This document shows, piece after piece, positions 32,353-44,159 of a DNA stretch of 64,000 nt. A program made the translations under genes and the position numbers. The stretch comes from Phymorhynchus buccinoides (Eukaryota > Mollusca > Gastropoda > Neogastropoda > Raphitomidae). Within the stretch, counting starts at the first letter, position 1; every line of letters starts with the position of its first letter. The notes beneath the pieces were generated by a model. The model was given only the letters and a program-made list of their open reading frames with translations. It was not told the DNA's origin and made no database searches. The stretch lies in NCBI GenBank assembly GCA_017654935.2, contig CM065691.1:22203882-22267881 (forward strand). The letters run 5' to 3'.

Positions 32353-32680
32353 AAATGATATTTCGACTTTGCAAGCCTGCTTGTGAGAGGGACTAGACCC
32401 AGCAAAAAATGATATGTTCGACTTTGCAAGCCTGTTAGTGAGAGACTAGCCCAGCAAATGATATTTACGACTTTGCAAGCCTGTTGTGATAGAGACTAGC
32501 CCCAGCAAATGATATTTAGATATTTGCAAGCCTGTTGTGAGAGAACACAGCCCTTATCCCAGGAAATTTAGATGCCCAGCTTGATATTTAGACTTTGCAA
32601 GCCCTGTTGAGAGAAACTAGCCCCAGCAAATGAATATTGAGACTTTAGCCAAGCCTGTTGTGAGAAACTAGCCCAGCAAA
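32353..32680 (-). repeat. 47-bp tandem repeat, degraded copy
   Basis: About seven units containing GACTTTGCAAGCCTGTTGTGA and ACTAGCCCAGCAAATGATAT occur with many insertions and deletions. The mirror array at 54140-54470 is almost perfectly regular, so the irregularity here probably reflects sequence error rather than age. Confidence 0.85.
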
Positions 32681-32699
32681 TCGTAATGTCCCTTCCATG

Positions 32700-35600
32700 G
32701 TGCAGGGTCACATATACTTAAGCAAGACAGACAAGGAAAATGTAAAGCAATTTTTTTGTTCACAACAGAAATAACATTTCATTCTCAGAACTCGTGACAT
32801 CTTTCTCAGTTTACTAAATGACCGGTATTATAAACATTTACATGACTATTATCTACCCGCAAATCTACCCGTTCCTCAATCTTTGATAATCACTCCTTTT
32901 GAAACGTATATTACCATGCAGCTAAGAGAGCATGGCAAACCTCAAATCAATAATGGTATAGCTCCTTCAACCATGCAAGTTCCAGCCCAAACTGGTATAT
33001 AAAAAACCACCACCAAAATATAAATTTTGAAGGTAAAATTTTTGAGTGGTTAAATGCATTAAAAACAAACTACTGGCGATTGCACTCATTTTGCGTTATA
33101 TTTGTGGAAAATAGCTTAAACAATCCTATTTCATACACATTTACAGAACTCTGGAATGCATTTATGGAACAATTTTTAATGATTTGATTGTGAAACGGTT
33201 TTGTGTGATATCTAATCAGCTTGAGATGTATTCGATCATTCACATCGGAAAAAAAAATTATTCAGACATTTTTGAAAAATAATTTGATCATGCAAGTTAA
33301 AATTGCTGTAGACCTCTGAATATTCTGCACACAAATATTTCATTTTTCTGGTAATTTTGTAGAGTGTATACCTGCAAGTCAGTGACTGTGTAATCTGTTA
33401 ATTTTTCGTTCCCAGGAATACAAACTGAGTTCTATCGATTACGGTAACATCCTTAACAAGATCATCATAATCTCGAATCAACACTTGCGTCAGTTCCCAT
33501 ATTCAATCATTAACAACATCGAGACTCCATCACATCAAAACAATGTCAAACAGGAACAACATCACTCCTGCTGGTGAAACTATTTGTCAAAAATTGTCAA
33601 TGACAATTTGGCTGACCATTTTTTTTCAACTGCTTTCAGTTTCCAAATCGCCATCACCAGTATTGTGGTTCAAAACGGTCTACAATGAGCTCACAAATTT
33701 CATGACCAACGATACAAATACAAAATTTGAACACGCACATTCATATAAAAATGCAGTTAACGGAAAAGGGAGAAAAGCCATGGATAACTCACGTGGAATG
33801 TTTTTTTAAATTTATAATATTGCCACTCTACCACGCTATACCTAACACATCTTTGCTCGGAAAGTGCTCTTTTTTAACAATATACGCACTTTAAAAAAAA
33901 AATAAAAAAAAAATTTAAAATATCAAAAGGATTCATCATTGCAAAATCATCAAATTGCGTAACTAAGATTCTATACTTCTCGTGCGCATTGCGCAGAAAC
34001 TGCTGATCAAATTCATTCCAGTTATGATCCCCGACTATAATCAATAGAAAAAATCAGCAAAATCCACCTTCGATAACTTGAAGAGAACCTTGAACCAAAC
34101 TTTTATACTTGGTAATAATGGTAGTCCCCTCACACATGCAAACATGCCACTGCAGACAATGTGTTTTGAGATTGCTTACTCTGATACCTTTCACAATCAC
34201 AGACAATTTTAAAAAAAGCACACTATAATGATCCATTAATATCATCCTCAAATAGAAAAAATAATGCTAACCTAACACCTAGTCGTCTATCCAATATAGA
34301 ACATGTCCACAAGGCAACTATTACAGGCATGGTAGACCTCGCGCGAATCGCGGAAAATCCTGCCGAAACAGTTTGAAACAAAATTATTAAAAAAATGCAT
34401 TGAAATGGCATGAAAAAGCGCACTCATTGTTCCTTTCATTTATTGAATTTTCATTCGCTCGCCCCATTGGATCCCCCTGCCATTTTCTTTGAAAACCACT
34501 TGTCGCCCCCACTACCATACCTGCAACCTTTTAAACTATGCCCTTTTTCACTACAGCACTCTTGTCAAACCACTTCTCTTTACAATGTGGACTCATTTAC
34601 ATATTATAAACATGAACATTGTAAATTCTACCATTTTTTGACTCGTTTTTATCTGCAATTTATTTTCCTTTAAACTCTAAAGGCAAAACTTCACATCAAC
34701 TAATCTTCGTACACACACAAACAACTTTTCCAAGTAAACGGTGGAAATTGAACAAAGGGTGAATACTCTAAATCCCCCTCCACCAAAGTTTGATTATGAT
34801 ACTAATCACCTAGCAATGCGTGGGTCAGAACCAAAGTGAGACAAACAAAGCATCATTCTCAAAAAAAAGAATGTGCCAAGTTCTGCCTTTTTATGACCCT
34901 CCACCCACACAGTACACATCAACAATGGTGGAGAGGACAAAATACAAACAAATCAACATCTATCCAAGAGTGGCATAGCCTTCTAGCCTTGAATATGTTA
35001 CACATACAACAACACACAAACACAGAACAAACTGGTAAGCCCTCGAAAGGAAATTTGCTCTAATCAAAGAATGAAATAGTGAGGCCAAGAGAGCGAGGAG
35101 ATAACAAAATTGAACAAAGGGTGAACTGTCAAACTAATAAAATTCAAACAAAAATGACCACACATTGAGAAGTTAGAAGGGGTAGGTATGTACACGGATT
35201 TATATCCATTAATACTGCTCCCAACCTACACATTATTAAGCAATTTAGACGTGACTGGAGATACAACAAAATCCATTCCCACACCCGCACGCAATGTGTT
35301 TATAACCAAAACAAGGATTTTGATGCAACTACTACCTTATGAATTTACGGCACATTATCACAAATATCAGTTGGGAAATATTAAAACTGGATAAATCGGC
35401 AAACATGCACAATGTGTTTCATTCAAGACAAACACTCCCCACTTATTTTCTAAACTGTTGCCATCGAGAAAATAAAGGCAAACAAATTATTTCTAAAGTC
35501 AAGCATGAGGGTTATCTAAAGTACCATCAACTTTCTGTCTTACAAAATGTTATCTAAGTTACCACCTACATTGTACAATGGCTTAGCGAAAAAATATGAA

Positions 35601-37840
35601 GTTTGATCATTAGTTTTCACAGTCCCAAATCGGACAATTAACACAATTTGAGACAAGAAAAACATAGGGCACAAGCATACACACCACTCGGCATCATTCA
35701 TTGTATACTCAAACATTCATACATGCTTGTAATATCCACATTTACTCTAAGAGGAGACGCTTGTTTCAACAAAAATTCTTAAGGTTCTTCAATGTCACAT
35801 TTTCTGCATTTCAAGGGTGGGTAAATTATGGTTGCATTGTTTGCACATACAGATCAAAGTCAAAAGTTGTTCCTGCTTCTGCTCCTAAACAAACCAAAGT
35901 ATAACTTATAGAAAGATTTGACTACATATTGATTACAAATACAGAATATGATCAGATCATATTCACTCACTGTCCAATGATTTCATCCACTGAAGTAGGA
36001 GCACATAATACTCAAAATGATACAATCTTCTCTTGACCTAGAAATCTCATTTCATGCAAGTATAATGATAAAAACATAACGCTATTTGACAATGATCTGA
36101 TCTTCAATTTAAAAAGAATCATACAAATATAAACAAAATGTACCATCAATATCTGATAACTTTTTTCAAAAATTAGAAGTGATATGATATAAAGCGATAT
36201 TTATCTCCTCCCTAGAAACAAGAGATCTTGTTTGATTTTTGTTTGCTTCTTATGTTTGTATCAAAAGTAATCTAAACTGACCAGCCAAATTCATTGAGCA
36301 TTTCTCCAATGCATTTGCAATACACCTCATTTTCTTCAACAGAAAAATCTTCCATCAACCATACATTGATAAACATCTGACTAATAAGTATACCAACGTT
36401 CCTATTTTCTAAATACCTTAAACAATTTCTAACTTCTCCACATTTTCTAATGTCTAAGTAAATTGACAGATAATTCCAAATGGTAGTTCATAAAAATACC
36501 AAGATATCACAAATACCATTCCATTTGAATATGAAAATAAAGTAGTTAGCATGCCACAAAAATCAAAGTAACAGTAAATGCAGTAAAAGTATTTTATTCA
36601 AACCTAACAATGTGCATATTAACAAGCACAGCTTTCTACTTACTCAAAAAAGAAACATGAAAAATGGTGGCGACAAAAAGTATAAATAGCACATCACAGT
36701 CCACGTTTGTCTAGGAAAACAAATGTTCATAATATTACAGCCTTTCAAAGGCAGACACTTCTCTTTATTTACAGGATCAATCAAAATGATTCTACATTTT
36801 CAGAGGCAATGTACCAACACTCCTAACTACACATGCATGCATTCACAAAAGTCAACAAAACATGGTAACATATTATTTAATAGGGAAAACAGTATAACTT
36901 AATAGGGGAAACCATATTTGAATGGAGCAAAAAGTTAAACAGGTTCAGAGGTTGTTCAAACCCTACATTAATGAATGTGGTTTACCTTCTTTTCTAAATC
37001 AATGTAATAGAATTGCAGAGGAACTCTGTGATGGAATGAACATGTTTTAGTACCATAGCTTTTCTTTTTCTTTAAAAAAAACCTAATGCCGAAGCATTCA
37101 TTCATTTTGTATTTGTTCCCTCTGTCAAATGTCCATACCACTTGGCAAAATGAACACCAAGCCATTCATAACTGATATGATAACAGCATGATAAGCACTA
37201 GCGACACACAGAAAGGAAAAACCCACCGAGCTATAAATAATGTTACTAAATTTCCCTCAATAAATAATTCTCATATCACAATCCTTCATAAATAGTATCA
37301 TTTTCCCCTAAAGTTTTCTTTCTAAAAAAAAAATTTAAAAGAACATTTTGCAACTTGTTTTAAAAGCATGCTGATAGCATTACATTTTCATTAGCATTAG
37401 CAAAAGTGAAATACATTTTATGTTATACCCATGGATTAAATAACATTCTACGAAAAGAATAAGTACATTCATCAATGATTCACAGGATGGCAAACTGTTA
37501 GTGAAGGAAAAAGTAGTTACTTCCTAGAACGCTATACTTCGCCAATCTATATTGCTAAATATCACAATAAACTAGACAGGAATATTTCATCCTTGGGACA
37601 AGCAAAATCAATTGATGTAATACAGATAAATCAGATTGAGCATAAATAGTATAAAAAAAAACGCCAAAACATTTTAACGTTATACAAACCATCTGGCATC
37701 CCAGTCGGCATGTAGACACGGAAATGACTCAAACAAATCCTTCCAACATTGCTCAACGCGTGGTGAACACATTCTCCCAGATCCTGTTCAGATGATTTCC
37801 GGTTTCAGTCATTTCAAAGAACACACTCCATCCCAATCAA
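32700..37840 (-). other. AT-rich intergenic and probable CLCN 3' UTR sequence, no further gene
   Basis: No family-like coding frame, RNA gene or repeat was recognised. Reverse-strand AATAAA signals at 36764-36769 and 36593-36598 could end the CLCN transcript that runs leftward from 39562. An 88-residue frame at 33543-33809 is identical in both arms but has no recognisable features. Confidence 0.4.
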
Positions 37841-37846
37841 CCCGCT

Positions 37847-38083
37847 TCAATATTCAGACACATCCATATACGCCTCCGCAGATCTCTGCATTGTTGATAC
37901 ATTATCACCATCTTCCATCATGTGGCAAAAAGCCCAGACTATCCTGACCTGAACATAACACCTTGAAGCGGTTCCATCGCAAAAGTTTGACCACCAGTAG
38001 TCATTTAGGTCTTGTAGCAACACAGGTGATATTCGACTAAAGCAAGGGCTTGCCTGCAAGTATTCAATCCAGTCCATGGACAT
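37847..38083 (-). CDS. 78-residue open frame of unknown nature in the CLCN 3' UTR
   Basis: It starts MSMDWIEYLQASPCFSR and ends AYMDVSEY before a stop. It lies about 1.5 kb past the CLCN stop on the same strand and is unchanged in the mirror arm (48837-49073). The composition is not simple repeat. No homologous family is recognised and no splice or start context was judged decisive; it may be a chance frame in the UTR. Confidence 0.2.
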   Translation of the reverse strand: MSMDWIEYLQASPCFSRISPVLLQDLNDYWWSNFCDGTASRCYVQVRIVWAFCHMMEDGDNVSTMQRSAEAYMDVSEY

Positions 38084-38689
38084 TTCAGCACAGCAAAACG
38101 CTGCACTACACTGTGTACAGGTTTAGATCTTGGTGTAAATTAAATTGTTTACTTTTTTCTCGTGTGGTGTGTGTCTGAGTGGTGCGTGTCTGTTTCTGTG
38201 CCTGCAGTGTGTGCACAGTGAAGCGAGTATAATACAATTTTAAAAAAGAAGGGGGAAGCAAGTTCATCACTTCCTTGTTGTATGTGAATGTAAGTGCGTG
38301 TGTATGCAAACATCTGCAATTGAAGGAAGACCTCTGTGCCTGTAAAAAGGAAAACAAAACCCCCCCCCCAAAAAAAACCCACACCCACACACACCAGTAA
38401 ACAGAACCCTTAAACGAATGTCGTTATTTCACTCTGTGGACAGAGTGCAAACTCCTAAGGAACCAATCAGAGGACCATCGGCCAGCACTTGTCGTTACCC
38501 ACTTCCCCCTCTCAAACATTTCATATGTCGTAGGGCTACACATACACAGCACACCACACACTCAGAATTCAACACTCCTAACTGGCAAACAATTAAATAG
38601 ACCGCGTTCAACTACAAATCCCATCATGTGAGGCTACGCCAAGACCACCATCCACATCCACGTCTCTCGACTGCTATTGGCGCCAGCTT

Positions 38690-38958
38690 TTCACTGCTTT
38701 TTTTTTTGCAAGTCCCCAGCCCCTCCTCATGGAATATTCCGACAATGGCTGAACGCACAAATTCAGACCCCTAGCTGTTGTCTCCGCAACCTCGCAATGT
38801 ACGCTGTGGTCTATTGCAGGGCTCCCAATCGTCCCGCAAAACGAGGGAGTCCCTGTCCCCAGCCCCTCCTCATGGAATATTCCGACAATGGCTGAACGCA
38901 CAAATTCAGACCCCTAGCTGTTGTCTCCGCAACCTCGCAACATACGCTGTGGTCTATT
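38690..38958 (-). repeat. 157-bp tandem duplication
   Basis: The block with CCCCAGCCCCTCCTCATGGA, CCGACAATGGCTGAACGCAC and GTTGTCTCCGCAACCTCGCA occurs twice in a row, each copy ending in a partial CAGGGCTCCCAATCGTCCCG MITE end. It is mirrored at about 47974-48230. Confidence 0.8.
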
Positions 38959-39178
38959 CAGGGCTCCCAATTGTCCCGCAAAACGAGGGGTCCCAGGGAG
39001 TCCTTCATTTACAGCATAGAGGGTCCTAGAGGCGGGATAGAGGGGTCCAGTGGCATAGCGAATGCTAAAATGAATTCTTCTAGTGCATCCCTGGGACACC
39101 CCCTGCACATTCTTTTAAAGGGTACTCTAGAATTCTAGTACTTCATAGACCACCAAACGGGGGTCCCTGGGAGCCCTG
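38959..39178. mobile_element. hAT-like MITE (CAGGGCTCCC family)
   Basis: CAGGGCTCCC at 38959 and GGGAGCCCTG ending 39178 bound a copy of the element at 19086-19291. It is the counterpart of 47750-47973, where the CAATAG target duplication is clean. Confidence 0.65.
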
Positions 39179-39239
39179 CAGGTATCCCTTTTTCGCTCTA
39201 CATGGAACAGTCCAGCAATGTCTGAACGCACAATAAGAA

Positions 39240-39561
39240 ATGGTTTGATCAAGCTGAGAAGAGGAAGCAGCCAGCCCACTGGCCCTCCTAGTTGTTTCCT
39301 TTGCTGTGTGTGTCTAGTTGAAGAGGAAGCAGCCAGCCCACTGGCCAGCCCAGTCGCATCCTGGGCTGTGTGTGTCTAGTTGAAGTCGAAGCAGCCTTTG
39401 CTGTGGTTTGTCTAGTTGTTTCCTTTGAGGAGTGCGACGACCAGAAGAGCCAGCAGCCAAACTCCTGGCCTTCCTAGTTGTTTCCTTTGCTGTGTGTGTC
39501 TAGTTGAAGAGGAAGCAGCCAGCCCACTGGCCCTCCTAGTCGTTTCCTTTGCTGTGTGTGT
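39240..39561 (-). repeat. 62-bp tandem repeat after the CLCN stop, irregular
   Basis: Units containing TCTAGTTGAAGAGGAAGCAG, CCAGCCCACTGGCC and GTTTCCTTTGCTGTGTGTG, which include the reverse of the last CLCN codons and stop, are repeated with internal deletions and rearrangements. The mirror array at 47355-47669 is regular with five units. Confidence 0.85.
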
Positions 39562-39652
39562 CTAGTTGAAGAGGATGGACTCGGGGTCCTGGTTGTCCAG
39601 CTGTGCGATGTGCCTCAGCACGTCCTTCTTGGTGATGATGCCCAGCAGACGC
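39562..39652 (-). CDS. CLCN3/4/5-type exchanger, last exon (left arm)
   Basis: It encodes [20 protein letters not shown] then [10 protein letters not shown] and stop (TAG, complement of 39562-39564), nearly identical to the C-terminus of animal ClC-3/-4/-5 endosomal 2Cl-/H+ exchangers. This is the end of the second cytoplasmic CBS domain. The acceptor (GTGTTCAG) lies just right of 39652. It is the mirror of 47274-47364 with the same coding sequence. The gene runs leftward here and is convergent with DEG/ENaC. Confidence 0.95.
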
Positions 39653-40798
39653 CTGAACACAAACCAACAACAAGACACAGAGATGAGATTTTCCCTCCAA
39701 TTGGAGGATTTCCTCCTTTTTGATGGCCCCAGGGGTCATTTTTGAGATCAGTGTAAATCTGTTGAGAACATTTGGGGGAGATGGGGGGGGCGGTAGGGGT
39801 TAGGTTTTGTGTTGAAGGGAAAATGCGGTGAGCATATGAAGTTCAATAGATGTGTTGTTCTCAATCAGTTCATTCTGTCAGTCTGTCTGTTACGTTCTTG
39901 GTTGTCCGTTGCATCTCAACCGACAAGAGGGGAGTAACTATTTTTTCGAGTCCACATGCATTGGAAACCCTCTCTAAATCGCCTAGAAAATATTTCAGAA
40001 TTCAAAGCAATTTGATACACTTCTGAGCATTTAAGAAAGAAAATTCATAATACTTAAATAATTTAAAAAATGCAAAACGCAAGTTACGTTCTTGCTTCTT
40101 CCATTCACCCCAGATCAAACGAATAGCCGCTGTATTAGCTAAGAATCCAATATTCAGAACATACCCCATTTCTTTCCTTGACAGCGTATTTGAGATCTTC
40201 CATGTACGAATTGTTGATATGTCATTATTTGAGTGACATTGTACAACCAAATACAAACAACCCCCCACCCTCCCTAATCCCTCTTACATACAACCTGCTC
40301 TTGCGTTTCACTTCTCCACCAAAAATCATCACTAATCCTTAATTTCAGACATATTGTAAAATGCAGACTATAAGCTGCTACTTTTTTCCTCAACTTTGAC
40401 CCATGCGGCTTATAGACTGATGCAGCTCATCTGTGAGGTTTTTTTCCATTCTACATTTATCAATCTGTTTCTGGCCAAATTCTTCAGCCTGTTCTGAGCT
40501 TCTTTAGAGTCAAAACTGGTTTTGGTAATCAACAGATTCAAATCTCATGTTTAAAGTGTCTGAGAACATTAAATACTCATGTTCTGATAGGAAAATTTCT
40601 ATATTTGTGTTGCTTTGTGCACATACAATTTTCTCTGCGGCTTATAAACTGGTGCGGCTTATATGTGAATAAATACCTAATATTTTATCAATTTAAGGGA
40701 TGCAGGTGCGCTTATAGTCCAGTTTTTACGGTAATCAATTCTTAATTTCAATCCACTCCCTGCCTGCACCCCCTTTCCCGATAGGAGAATGGACTGAC

Positions 40799-40893
40799 CC
40801 GTTGTGTGTGACCAGCGTCTGACGCAGCCCCAGTTTACGGAACATCTCCACCACCGTCTCCATGGGCGTCTGGTCCGTGATGGTGACGGGCGC
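40799..40893 (-). CDS. CLCN3/4/5-type exchanger, penultimate exon (left arm)
   Basis: It encodes [20 protein letters not shown] then [12 protein letters not shown], the core of the CBS2 domain (compare SPFTVTDHTPMEIVV in vertebrate ClC-3). Acceptor TTTCAG and donor GG/GTCAGT on the minus strand. It begins on a codon boundary and ends two bases into a codon, fitting both neighbours. Coding sequence equals 46034-46128. Confidence 0.95.
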
Positions 40894-41108
40894 CTGAAAT
40901 AAAAGCAGCGATGGACTTACATGATCTCGGTCTGCTTTTTTTTTTTTTTTTTAAAGACAAGGATGTCTACCATAAATTTAAAAAAAGCTTCATGCACACA
41001 TACAGACACAGGTACACACACTAGCGAGTTCACACGCACACATGCACGCTTAGCTGTCTGATTTCCCCCCACCAGGGTCTCACCTTAGCTTTAAAAGGGT
41101 CTACATGG

Positions 41109-41335
41109 GCTCCAGCCACATGTGATTCGCGCTCCGACTATCAAAATCGTACGACTGTATGATACGATTAGGATCACGTGGTCCCTCAAGAACAATAGCA
41201 AATGGTCACAAAATTCGCCAGCTTCACTATGCACGTGATCGACACACGACTGTACGATACGATTACAGTCTCCAAGAACACATATGATTCGCGCTTTTTA
41301 GCTGACAGTGTACGATTTTAGCTGACTGGCCCTCA
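41109..41335. mobile_element. rearranged palindromic MITE (left-arm version)
   Basis: Parts of the AGGGCCAGCC family are present (CCAGCCACATG, CGACTGTACGATACGATTA, GATTTTAGCTGACTGGCCCT) but in shuffled and extended form, with a piece ACAATAGCAA-TGGTCACAAAAT repeated. The right-arm counterpart 45281-45432 is a clean 152-base palindrome. Confidence 0.6.
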
Positions 41336-41420
41336 AGGTGACAATAGCAACATGGTCACAAAATAGGCCAGAGTTACTATGCACAAACACACACACACAC
41401 ACACATGAACGCACGTTAGC

Positions 41421-41466
41421 CATGTCCAGAATTTTCCTCAGTTTCAGCGGAGCAGGGGTGTCGAGA
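41421..41466 (-). pseudogene. partial duplicate of the CLCN exon end
   Basis: The minus strand reads LDTPAPLKLRKILDM, a near copy of the last 15 codons of the neighbouring exon (DPVPLKLRKILDM), preceded by a good acceptor (TTTTTGCCAG) but followed by GC rather than GT. The frame relative to the acceptor does not match the upstream exon. It is probably a tandem exon-fragment duplication; use as an alternative exon is possible but unsupported. The mirror is at 45148-45193. Confidence 0.6.
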
Positions 41467-41533
41467 CTGGCAAAAAGGAACATGGGCAGACAAAAGGGGT
41501 AGAGATTCTGTGCACACGCGCACACACACTAAC

Positions 41534-41655
41534 CATGTCCAGAATTTTCCTCAGCTTAAGGGGTACAGGGTCGTTGGGGCTGGAGGAGGGGACGTGGGCA
41601 GCGAAGAAGACCACCGAGTTACTGACGATGCCCTCCGAGGTCTTCCGTGCATTGG
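41534..41655 (-). CDS. CLCN3/4/5-type exchanger, antepenultimate exon (left arm)
   Basis: It encodes ANARKTSEGIVSNSVVFF and later NDPVPLKLRKILDM, corresponding to the NARKKQEGIV ... PLKLRSILDM linker between the CBS domains of ClC-3/4/5. Acceptor GTTTCAG and donor ATG/GTTAGT on the minus strand. It opens with two bases completing an alanine codon. No further upstream exon is present before the palindrome centre at about 43235, so this copy is 5'-truncated in the scaffold. Confidence 0.94.
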
Positions 41656-42130
41656 CTGAAACACAACAGCAAACAGCTTGAAACAACACTGCAAATCGCC
41701 TCCTTGAAAAAACACCTACCATACTTTTTTTTAATCATTAGACGCTTGTGTGTAGAAGGCAAATCTGGCGAATTTTAAGAAAAATCTGATAAAATCCTGG
41801 AAAAAGGCACCTTTGTATATATATATATAAGGGGATATGAACCTGGCATAACAGAATCAAAACTCAGCCCGTTCTCAACCATTAATACTGCCATTAAGAA
41901 TTGTCTGAGCTAATTCTCTCTTTCCTCTCCTCTCTCTTGCCTTTAGGTCTATTTCTCAAACGTGTGTGTGTGTGTGTGTGTTATCTTCTTGTTCGTCTTT
42001 GTATAGCGTCTTTGTTTGAATGCGTTATGAATGTTTAACGTGTGTGTGTGTGCGCTTCGATTTGATTTCTATCAAGATTCAGCGCCGTATAAATACTGTA
42101 TGTTGTTGTTACTGACTATCAAGGAGCCTA

Positions 42131-42260
42131 CTATCGACTGTTCCATGCAGATATAGGACAGACAGAGGGACTGACCGATGGCCAACATGAGGTCACTACG
42201 CAGTACAAATTGTACCAGATACTGAGACTAATACGTGGATATAGGACAGACAGAACTGAT
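42131..42260 (-). repeat. TCTGTCCTATATCC-type tandem unit (single copy in left arm)
   Basis: It contains one unit with ACTACGCAGTACAAATTGTA and GATACTGAGACTAATACGTG. The right arm has about three units at 44160-44475, so copy number differs between arms. Confidence 0.75.
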
Positions 42261-42423
42261 GGCCAGCATGAACGTCGCGAAGCAGCACGAATCCCCACAA
42301 GATAGAGACTCCCTTGGACACCACCACGGGAACCGTCGTGGTTAGGGGTTGTGCAGCCACATGATCTGAAACACACACTCATAGTATATCACAGTGAACC
42401 GCCCAAAGATTGACCTCTCATTT

Positions 42424-42640
42424 TCTCATTTACCGGGACCCCATTTGGGGCGTCTATGAAGAACTAAAATTTCTAAAGACCTCTAAAGAATGTGTAGGGG
42501 GTCCCTAGGGATGCATAGAAAAAATTATTTTAGGCATCCACAATGCCACAGGACCACTCTATCAGCCTCTAGGACCCTCTATACTGTAAGTGAAAGGAGT
42601 CCCTCGACCCTTGTTTTTGCGGATGATTGGGAGCCCTGTC
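42424..42640. mobile_element. hAT-like MITE remnant (left arm, near centre)
   Basis: It contains CCCATTTGGGGCGTCTATG, AGGACCCTCTATACTG and ends GGGAGCCCTGT, matching 19086-19291. The left end has lost the CAGGGCTCC. The mirror is at 43832-44037. Confidence 0.6.
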
Positions 42641-42699
42641 TCTGGCTGAAAATAATTTAATTATTTCTTCTTTGGTGTTTCTTCGTGCTGCCTAGACCT

Positions 42700-42865
42700 C
42701 AGAGCAGTCCAGAGGGCGAAGTCTGGTCTTCAGTGGGTCCCAAGAGTTTCTCTGAAGGCCATCCCCTCCTCCGGTCAAGCTTGACAACAGATGCCATGGT
42801 AGGTTGGGCAGTCTGAAGGATGTGGCTCTGGCCTAATGGACAGTGAATACTGTCGGGACAGTTTG
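42700..42865 (-). mobile_element. LINE C-terminal fragment near palindrome centre (left arm)
   Basis: It is the reverse complement of 43618-43780, which reads PEHILQDCPTYHGICCQA and later LQEKLLGPTEDQT, the conserved end of RTE/RNase-H-type LINE proteins (EH-L-CP-Y then KL-G). Confidence 0.5.
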
Positions 42866-43163
42866 ATCCTGTGGAGGGGCCGTGACAGGGAGAGTTACAG
42901 TGCCAGTTCTCAATCTAAAACAATATCACCTGTTTGTGAAGACTGAATATATTTCATTAAACAAATGTGCTCAAACTTATGTATTAAAAGGGAAAGCAAG
43001 CAGCACTGGCGATTTGTTTTTTCTGTGTAACATTGTCTGCACTCTAGCTACTCCTTCAGGAAATATGAAGTACCATACTACAATGAATTACTTGAAAAAT
43101 TAAAAGAACAGTTGACCTCTTCTATCAATGAAAGACGTGCACTTTAGTCTAAGACACACCTTT

Positions 43164-43307
43164 GTAAGGCGCTTTGAGCTGTTGTCAGGATACTGCGCCA
43201 TATAAGTGTTTATTAATTATTATTATTATTATTATTATATCTATGTGTGTGTGCACAGTCAGAAGCAATAGCCTATTTTCTTGAACATTTTACTAAACGT
43301 GTTCACG
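43164..43307 (+). other. 144-bp spacer at the centre of the inverted duplication
   Basis: Both arms agree up to AGACACACCTTT (43163) and AAAGGTGTGTCT (43308). The spacer contains GTAAGGCGCTTTGAGCTG, GCGCCATATAAGTGTTTATT and an (ATT)n run, typical of a non-LTR element 3' tail, then a GT run and about 50 bases of other sequence. No gene is present. Confidence 0.85.
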
Positions 43308-43617
43308 AAAAGGTGTGTCTTAGACTAAAGTGACACGTCTTTTCATGATAGAAGAGGTCAACTGTTCTTTGAATTTTTCAAGTATTCATTGTAGTATGGT
43401 CACATTCATATTTCTGAAGGAGTAGCCTAGAGTGCAGACAATGTTACACAGAAAAAACAAATCGCCATTGCTGCTTGCTTTTCCCTTTTAATAAATAAGT
43501 TTGATCACATTTTGTTAATGAATATATTCAGTCTTCACAAACAGGTGATATTGTTTAGATTGAGAACGGGACACTGCTAACTCCTGTCACGCCTCCACAG
43601 GATCAAACTGTCCGACA

Positions 43618-43780
43618 GTAGTCACTGTCCATTAGGCCAGAGCACATCCTTCAAGACTGCCCAACCTACCATGGCATCTGTTGTCAAGCTTGACCGGAGG
43701 AGGGGATGGCGCTTCAAGAGAAACTCTTGGGACCCACTGAAGACCAGACTTCGCCCTCTGGACTGCTCTGAAGGTCTAGG
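43618..43780 (+). mobile_element. LINE C-terminal fragment near palindrome centre (right arm)
   Basis: One frame reads RPEHILQDCPTYHGICCQA, a stop, then LQEKLLGPTEDQTSPSG, resembling the terminal EH-L-CP-Y / KL-G segment of RTE-type and related LINE proteins. The frame is interrupted, so it is a relic. Confidence 0.5.
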
Positions 43781-43831
43781 CAGCACCGAAGAACACAAAA
43801 GAAGAAGATAATAAATTATTTCAGCCAGAGA

Positions 43832-44037
43832 CAGGGCTCCCAATCATCCGGCAAAACAAGGGTCCGAGGGACTCCTCCTTCACTTACAGTATAGAGGGTC
43901 CTAGAGGCGGGATAGAGGGTCCCAGTGGCATTGCGAATGCTAGAAATAATTTTTCTAGTGCATCCTGGGACCCCCTACACATTCTTTTAGAGGGTCTTTT
44001 AGAATTTTAGTTCTTCATAGACCCCCAAATGGGGTAA
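43832..44037. mobile_element. hAT-like MITE (right arm, near centre)
   Basis: CAGGGCTCCCAATCATCCG at the left, AGGACCCTCTA-type repeats and a CCCCCAAATGGGG end. It is the mirror of 42424-42640 and is related to 19086-19291. Confidence 0.65.
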
Positions 44038-44159
44038 CCACAACGAGTTCCCAGTGGTGGCTGCCCAGGGATGTCATCAGATAGTTCTGGTGGGATTCGT
44101 GCTATTTTCTGCTGCCTGTTCAGTGTTGACGTTCATGCTGGCCATCAGTGTCTAGGTCC

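Larger units (their letters stand above)
22710..43163 (+). repeat. left arm of giant inverted duplication
   Basis: This 20.45 kb segment reappears as the reverse complement in 43308-64000. Mirror pairs checked by eye include DEG/ENaC exons 6-8, all three CLCN exons, the LINE 3' fragment, MITEs, SINEs and tandem repeats, all in reversed order. Paired coordinates sum to 86471 at the centre and vary between about 86610 and 86930 elsewhere because of indels. The left arm carries more small errors than the right (frameshift in exon 8, decayed 47-base tandem repeat). Confidence 0.96.

Noticed and set aside
33543..33809. 88-residue frame, identical in the mirror arm
   Set aside because: AT-rich low-information sequence; identity is expected from the duplication and is not evidence of selection.
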